Part shown: in pieces, positions 57,546 to 64,000 of the stretch | Numbering within the stretch: the first letter of the stretch is position 1 | Layout of the letters: each line of letters opens with the position of its first letter | Source: Trebouxia sp. TZW2008 | Taxonomy: Eukaryota; Chlorophyta; Trebouxiophyceae; Trebouxiales; Trebouxiaceae | DNA length: 64,000 nucleotides | Direction of reading: 5' to 3' | Assembly: GCA_002118135.1 (NCBI GenBank) | Contig: BDIU01000119.1 | Location: 62,001 to 126,000 of the forward strand | Translations under genes and position numbers: made by a program | Notes under the pieces: model-generated | What the model was told of the DNA's origin: nothing | The model's database searches: none | The model's input: the letters and a program-made list of their open reading frames with translations, nothing else

Positions 57546-59010
57546 CAGAATTCAGGATTTGACCAACAGCATGATGTCAGCACTGTAGTAACGACTGTAT
57601 ATACTGCATGAATAAGTTTGGAGGTACTCGTAGGCACTTGTTTGACTATGAGTTCATGACGCTTTGAAGAACTGTTGTGACTGAAGTTCTGTGAACCGAA
57701 TGTCAGTCTTGTATAAGGGCTGCCAGAGTGTTGGCTTAGACCAGGGGCAGCATGTACCTCTAGTAAGTTTTGGGCTGCAATTGATTTCATGAACTTCCTT
57801 TTGTGCAGTCCAGATTTGAGTTAGCTTTTTGTGGGCTTCTTCTTTCAGCATCAGGGGTGGGCTTGGTGCGTTGTCTTGCAGCACTGACCAACACATGAGA
57901 TTCGCGTTCTTTTGATTTGATGGGCTGCTTGATTGTCTTTGAAGTATCTTGATCTTTTTGCTGTCTAAACATAGCTTCGACTTGGCTTCTACGTTTAGAC
58001 ACCAGAACAAGCTAGGTTTGACACACATCAGGATTGACTTAGGATCTGTGATAAGACATCAGAACAAGCTAGATTTGACACAACTCTAGGATTGATATGA
58101 AAGCTGTTTGACACAAACTTTCTGATAGATCTCCTGCGTTGCAATGCAGACCCAGCACTGGATTGTGACAAAGTCAGCTCTTTGACTGTGTGACTAGCTT
58201 TGACTTACAGACATTTTGCCGAGAAGGCAGACCTGGCTGGTCATACTTCAGGCTGCCCACACAATGATGCACAGTTGACATGCAAGATCTGTGCAGCATA
58301 GACGTTGTGCATCTGTTCATTCTGCAAATATGCCTGCTGCTTGTTACCACAATGGACAGGACAAAGGAAGGCTGTGAATCTTGCCAGCCATCAACTTATC
58401 AAGGTTTAGCATTTCCATGCAGGCTGCATGATAATGTATCCTGCAGCCTCTGCAAATGCTGTATTGCACTGCTGGCAGCTTTTGTCAACATGCTGCAGCA
58501 GGCCCACAAGATGTCACGGTGACAATGGCGACTGTTGAGTCAACAGCAGATCAAAAATTGTACAAGTTACACAAACTCATGTAGCGTAAGTGTAGCAAGT
58601 CAATTGAGCTATTGTTGTCGTATCAATGTACAAGTATATCAAATGCTTTGGTCTAGCAATACTCAAGCCAGATGCCTCACAACAAACAGTTGTCACGATA
58701 CATGTCGATAACGCAACGCCTACTCAACAAGTTCTATGTATGCTGCAGCCATGTTTGGCACGTAACAGCACTCAATCATATTTAATTCACCCTAAACATC
58801 ATGATGAAATTTGGCATGTCAGCCAATGAAGAAGAAAAGCAGTAGTAATGCCAAGCTTCAGTCATCCTGGTGACCCTTAGCTGGATCAAGAAACATCCTT
58901 GGTCTGTGTCTGTCACAGCTCCAGCAGTACACACAGGCCTCAGAGCCAGTGATCAGGCTGGCAGCCTGAGTGAGGTGAACAGAGACCCTCAGTTTCTGGC
59001 AGTCACACAT
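57546..59010. other. Convergent intergenic region
   Basis: Between the CBM1 gene and the 3' end of the next minus-strand gene. No gene found. A minus-strand open frame at 57787-58002 is Lys/Ser-rich but has no splice partner. Direct repeats of AGAACAAGCTAGRTTTGACACA occur near 58003 and 58060. Confidence 0.4.
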
Positions 59011-62000
59011 TCAGTATGGCAGGGTTGCTGAGCGAGCCATTCCCTCCCCTTCTTGCATAGGAAAGTCATCATCTGTCCTTCGCTGCAACTGCCGCTGTAC
59101 CTTTGACAGCAAGCTGCGCCTGCTCTTGTTGCGCTTGCCTGCCACTGGGCTCTTGCGCCCTGCTGGCACATTCCCAAAGACTGCACCAGTCTGCAAGCCA
59201 CAAAAGCGTGAAGCAGGGTTGACTGTCAGCAACATACTTTTTGTGAATGCAGCAGCCTGGTACATTGCATGCAGCAATTCAAGTCTTGTTGTTTTGTCAG
59301 ACCACTTTTTATGCCTCTGTGAGAAGACTGGTACTGTCTGCAAAGCATGGTCTGCTTGGGTTGTGCATGAAGGGCTCTGGCGTGCATGGGCATGCTTTGC
59401 TAGGCTTGCAATACCTGCAGCATGTCTTCTTCTTTGATGCTGGACTGATTGCTGCCGCCACTGCTCTCATTGATGCGGTCCAGCTGTGGTTTGCGCCGCG
59501 TAGAAGAACCCTTCAGGGCTGAGGGCCGTTTGGGAGCTGCCCCAGGGCCCTGGCTGCCCTTCCAGGGTCTTTGGCGAGGGCTGTCTGGCGAAGTGCCCTC
59601 GCCAGCCTCTTCATCTTCTGTTGTTGAGGCAGCGCCACTGACTACGTCAGAGTCTAAGGGCTCCTCCTGCGGCAAGAGTGAAGAAGAAGATTGGTCAAAA
59701 CAGGCAGAGTCATTGAAAGAAAAGGAGAGGAAAGCACATTCAACCGACGCTCCAAGTGTTTGCCTAGGATGGGTGGCAAGCAGTATAAATGTTTGGGGGT
59801 TTGGAGTCAGTTCTGTCAAGAACATAACAGCACATCAAATGCATATGCTGTTGTAGATGAGGAGGCGCTTGAGCCTGACAGCAACATAGCACTGCAACAT
59901 CAGCAAATAAAGACTTTAGTGTCAGGCGAAGATTGCTGACACTAGCAGACCAGTGCAGCATCAGCAAACTTGTTCTTCTGGGTGAGGAGGCGCTCTAGCC
60001 TGTGTTCCTTGTGTGCAATCAATCCCTCTCCCTCATCAATACAGCATCAAGAACAGATTCATTAGAGGCAAGTAAAGTGTGGTCAAGCAGGTGCCAGTCC
60101 AGTGTGACCAATGCAACATCAGGGAAGATATGCATTTATCTGATGTACCTTACAAAATTTGTCAGCAACATACCAGTGTATCATCAGTAAACATGGTTTT
60201 ATGTGTGAAGATGCGCTCTACACTGTGCTTCTTGACGGCAACAACTCCTTCTATCTTACCCACGCACCCAACGCACTGAATGCAACAGCAATGAAAGTAT
60301 CCTTTTGTCTCATGTACCATGAGTTTCTGATCAAAGACCATACCGGTGCATCATCAGCAAATATGCTCTTCTGTGTGAGGAGGCGCTCCAGCCTGTGCTC
60401 CTTGTGCGCAATGACCCCTTCAGCCTCATCAATGCACCCAATGTCCTGCTCCAAGGCAGCTCTGGTCAAAGCCCTTTCCAGCTCCTTCCTGCATGCCTTG
60501 CCCTGATTCTCCACCTGCATTGAAGGAAATGTCTTTGTCACACACGTATCTGTGATGCTTGACATGCTTCTTGTGTCCAATGACCCCCTCTACATCGTCA
60601 ATGCACCCAATGTCCTGCTCCAAGGCAGCTCTGGTCGAAGCCCTTTCCAGCTCCTTCCTGCATGCTTTGCCCTGGTTCTCCACCTACAGTGAACAGCAGA
60701 AGGTTCGATGAAAAAAGTTATGTGGTTTGCTGATGTGCGCTGCCCAATCAATGCAGCCAATGTCCTGCTCTAGTGCAGCTCTGGTAAAAGCCCTTTCCAG
60801 CTCCTTTGTGCATGCCTTGCCCTGATTCTCCACCTGCATTGCAGAGAATCACGCTTGCCAGGAACAACAGTATGTCCTGATCACACTTGCGTTGTCATTG
60901 CAAAGCTGATACGACACTGCAGATGCTGACATCTGTTTGACAAATGACTTAATCATAGAATCTGCTGCTGACAGCCCAAAGCAACAGTGCTGTTGAGATG
61001 CTTTGCCTCAGGGCTCAGCTTACTGGGTTAGTAATGGAGGGGTCAAGCTCGCTGCTAACTCCAGAGGGTGCTTCCTCCAGGATTTCCTCTTCTTCTGCTT
61101 GCTCCTCTTCTGCTTCGTCCAGGTCAGCACTGGAGGCAGGAGGGTCAAAGGGGCTGGCCATGCGGCGACCCCACCTGCGGCCCCCTTGCTGCCTGATGGG
61201 TCGCAGGGGGGTCAGAGCCTCCCTTGAGGAGATGTACTTGGTGGCTGACAGCTCGTCGTCTTGTTCAGAGTCCTGCAATAGGGTGTTCCGACAGTTGACC
61301 TGCTGTTGCTGATGGTTGACATCATTACTTGAAAGGCAATATGAGAGAGAGTTTTAGCCAGCCAACAAGGCTGATTGCATGTGCCACACAGTGGCAATGA
61401 CTATATGTTCATGAGGCTCAGGCAGTCTACGACAAAGTGATGACATATGTGCTGACAGCCTTTCCCCTGTGTTTTGCATGAGAGAGCACAGCATGATAAT
61501 GCCACGGGAAAGATTCTGTAGCAGGTGTGAGCTTCTGAATCAACTCCAAGCCTGCCGCCAGCAAAATTGTCGAGCACGTGAGGCTGAGATTGCATGCAGA
61601 TTTGCCTGGTCATAAACTAAGTGCCATGTTCAGCACTTTGACAAGGCATGTGGAACAGGCTGTGCATGTCAGCACATGCACATCATGTAGCCTTTAGCAA
61701 GACAAGACTTGCGCCATATCTTTCTAATGTGTCATCAACTTGAAACATTCACATTATGTCATGATACTGTAGCTTGTGTGCATAGTATGTTTCTGTTGCA
61801 GCATACCTCTTCAGGTGGTTGCATGTCACCCAAAACCCTTGAGGCGTACTGGCGTAACCTAAAGGCAGGACCCTTCTGCCGTGTCAGCTCAACCCTCTCC
61901 ACATACCCTGGCAGCCGACGTACCCTGGCCTCCACCATATCTTGCCTGCAATCACCTTGATAGACTGTACAGGGTATCCTTCTTGATCAAACTGTTCAAA

Positions 62001-63371
62001 ATGGTCATGCCTGCTAAGGAACATGCACATTGTGATACCAGCATGCAAGCAGTCAAGCAGGGTCATGCCTATTTGTGAAACATGCACATAACGAACAGCA
62101 GCGTGTGAGGAGTCAAGCAGGGCATGCCTATTGAAGACCATGCGCATGGTGATTGCAGCCTTGAAGGGCTCAGAAATTGCACCAGACAATACTGCACTCC
62201 CCAAACAACACTGTGCATGACATGCATGAAAATGCGCACAAGCAGTCCAGCAGGGTCTTGCCTGTTGAGGCCCATGCACGTTGATGTAACATGCAGACGC
62301 TCAGGACAGACCATCATTGCACTGCACATACATGTGAGCGCTGATGACGTGCACAAGTGCTATGCAAAAGGGCAAGCAGTCCCGTGCCTGTTGAAGACCA
62401 TGCGCATGGTGGCAGCAGCCTTTGTGGGCGCAAAGGGCTTCCAGAACACGCCGGCGAGCACAGCAGGCAAAGCGCGGTGCAGGCAAAAATGAGTCATTGC
62501 TGAAAATGCAAATTGTAAGTATGCTTATACCAGCATGTAAGCAGGGTCTTGCCTGTTGAAGACCATGCGCATGGTGGCGGCGGCCTTGGTGGGCACAAAG
62601 GACTCCCAGAAGACGCCAGCCAGCACAGCAGGCAAAGCGCGGTGCAGGCGGTGCGCTCTGGGCCAGCTCAGCATCTCCACATACCTCTTCGGCCTCCCAG
62701 TGTCATAGTCAAACGCCTGCACAGCACAACAGGTCTGAACCTATTCATGGTGGCAGCGGCCTTGCTGGGGACAGTGGACTCCTGGGATATGCAGCCTAGC
62801 ACAGCAGGCAAAGCGCGGTGCAGGTGGTGCGCTCTGGGCCAGCTCAGCATCTCACCATACCTCTTTGGCCTCCCAGTGTCATAGTCAAACGCCTGCACAG
62901 ACACACTTGCAGTCTCCAGTCGACACTTTTGCATGCCACAATTACATGCAAACTGCGCATAATCTATGCTGGGCGATGCCAGATCAATCAGCTGTGCATA
63001 CACTGACTCATGTTGCAGAGCTGACATGCATGCATAGTCTGAACCAGACCCGGCAAGCACAATTCCTTAGGCCTGCTGCTGTGATTCTATTTCAGGGCGC
63101 ACCAGTCGCGCCATATTCTGTATGCTATATCAGGCTGTTGCCAACACAGAAGTTTCACTCGAGCTGGCCCTTTGTGAGGCGAGTCAATGAGAATCCCTAC
63201 CAGGGCCATGTTCCACATGCTGTGGTCGTTCATGACATCCTTGCAGGTCGTGCCAAGGCGGGCAGCCATGTAGAGGCCCGTGTTACGCAGGCAGCTGAAG
63301 GCCGCCCCAAGCAGTGCTGCGGGCCGCAACACCAACTCCCCAGCCACCACATGCTTGTCCCCAGGCTGCAT
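59011..63371 (-). CDS. Unrecognised protein, seven C-terminal exons (5' end missing)
   Basis: Seven exons join in frame to about 441 residues: 63201-63371, 62553-62716, 61807-61945, 61024-61272, 60344-60514, 59415-59666, 59011-59190 (TGA). Order of segments: a probably folded part (GELVLRPAALLGAAFSCL, FDYDTGRPKRYVEMLSWPR, FWESFVPTKAA, RRLPGYVERVELTRQKGPAF), an acidic stretch (DLDEAEEEQAEEEEILEE), a charged possibly helical segment (KELERALTRAALEQDIG, RLERLLTQKSIFADD), Ser/Pro/Asp/Glu-rich sequence, and a basic tail (KRNKSRRSLLSKVQRQLQRR). I recognise no family and find no membrane segment. The intron after 62553 has a GC donor. The first exons lie beyond the window. Confidence 0.7.
59860..60845 (-). 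repeat. Copies of both edges of exon 60344-60514
   Basis: Donor-side copies coding RLERLLTQKNKFADAALV lie downstream at about 60171-60240, 59958-60005 and 59862-59930. Acceptor-side copies coding NQGKACRKELERASTRAALE lie upstream at about 60578-60686 and 60735-60840, the nearer copy almost identical over 100 bp. Confidence 0.9.
61990..62450 (-). repeat. Array of donor-side copies of exon 62553-62716
   Basis: AAGACCATGCGCATGGTGGC-type sequence (coding TMRMVFNR on minus) recurs near 62000, 62080, 62135, 62265 and 62395, with ~60-130 bp spacing, downstream of the intact exon. Confidence 0.85.
62735..62900 (-). repeat. Full-length decayed copy of exon 62553-62716
   Basis: Encodes AFDYDTGRPKRYGEMLSWPR but lacks the TMRMVF end and reads CISQEST in place of VFWESF. 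It lies upstream of the intact exon and retains an acceptor. If spliced in, it would disrupt the frame at its 3' end. Confidence 0.85.
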
Positions 63372-63454
63372 CTGCAACAAATGCAACATCCTTAAGTGCA
63401 GGTCATGAGACTGGAGTCTGCAGTGCACATTGCTGAGCTGCATCTGCAATCAGA

Positions 63455-63930
63455 TAGCAACCTCTGATAGGTACAGCCCAGTGTTGCGCAGGCGGCTGAA
63501 GGCTGCCCCTAGCAAGGCTGCCGGCCGCAGCACCAGCTCCCCAGCCACCACATGCTTGTCCCCGGGCTGCAGCTACAACATCCACACACCCTGAGAGATT
63601 CCTACTTTGCCCATCACCAGGCTGTGTTTGCAACAGAAAGGCCTCTCATGTACGCAGAACAGTGTGTGAGACTGAGGGCCGGCCCCAGCAAGGCTGCCGG
63701 CCGCAGCACAAGCTCTCCTGCCACCACATGCATGTCCTCTGGCTGCATCTGCAACATCCACACACAATGACACATTCCTACTTTGCCCCTCACCAGGCTG
63801 CCTTTGCAACAGACAGGACGCTCATGTATGCAGGACAGTGTGTGAGACTGAAGGCCGCCCCTAGCAAGGCTGCAGGGCGCAAAAGCAGCTCTCCTGCCAC
63901 CACGTGTTTGTCCCCAGGCTGCATCTGCAG
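63455..63930 (-). repeat. Three copies of exon 63201-63371 acceptor side
   Basis: Copies at about 63460-63575, 63668-63752 and 63845-63928 encode DKHVVAGELVLRPAALLGAA or close variants, with CTGCAG acceptors. They lie upstream of the intact exon in the transcript; the spacing is ~170-200 bp. The array may continue past the window end. Confidence 0.9.
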
Positions 63931-64000
63931 ACACACACACTGACACATTCCTATTTTCCCCATCATCAGACTGCCTTTGCAACAGACAGGAATCTCATGT

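Overview
The window is nuclear DNA from a green alga or a close plant-lineage relative. Reasons: plant-type PANK2 (kinase plus DUF89 phosphatase domain), plant-type PEX13 (KPWE motifs, Gly/Tyr/Ser-rich N-terminus, no SH3 domain), genes split into many short exons with GT-AG introns, and CpG-richer patches around gene starts. The species cannot be named from sequence alone. Joining exons by hand in phase gives nine complete genes and two cut by the window edges; MOGS and the P5 ATPase close as open frames through 17 and 19 exons.

Layout, left to right: PANK2 (minus, 3' end off the left edge, starts 8250), divergent from PEX13 (plus, 8941-13204); a small Gly-rich protein (plus, 13825-14733); an acidic/Lys-rich, probably nuclear protein (minus, 15605-19134); a 66-residue LEA/dehydrin-like protein (minus, 20259-20587); a small secreted 12-cysteine protein (minus, 21415-22000); a YAE1 homologue with a Gln-rich tail (minus, 23239-24372); a P5-type ATPase (minus, 25519-41253); ER glucosidase I (minus, 41783-53394); a secreted protein with a fungal-type cellulose-binding module (plus, 55932-57371); and the last seven exons of an unrecognised acidic protein (minus, 59011-63371, continuing off the right edge). 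The genes are metabolically unrelated housekeeping and secretory functions, not a pathway cluster.

The most striking feature is not a gene. Almost every long intron contains decayed tandem copies of the exon next to it. Copies of an exon's 5' part, with its splice acceptor, lie upstream of the intact exon; copies of its 3' part, with its donor, lie downstream. This is what repeated tandem duplications across exon/intron junctions would leave, and it makes introns look as if they grew from their own exons. At least 30 exons show it, some with 4-6 extra copies. Other items: three copies of a short inverted-repeat element, a dispersed element of about 80 bp, three GC-AG introns, and an assembly gap inside a tandem array.
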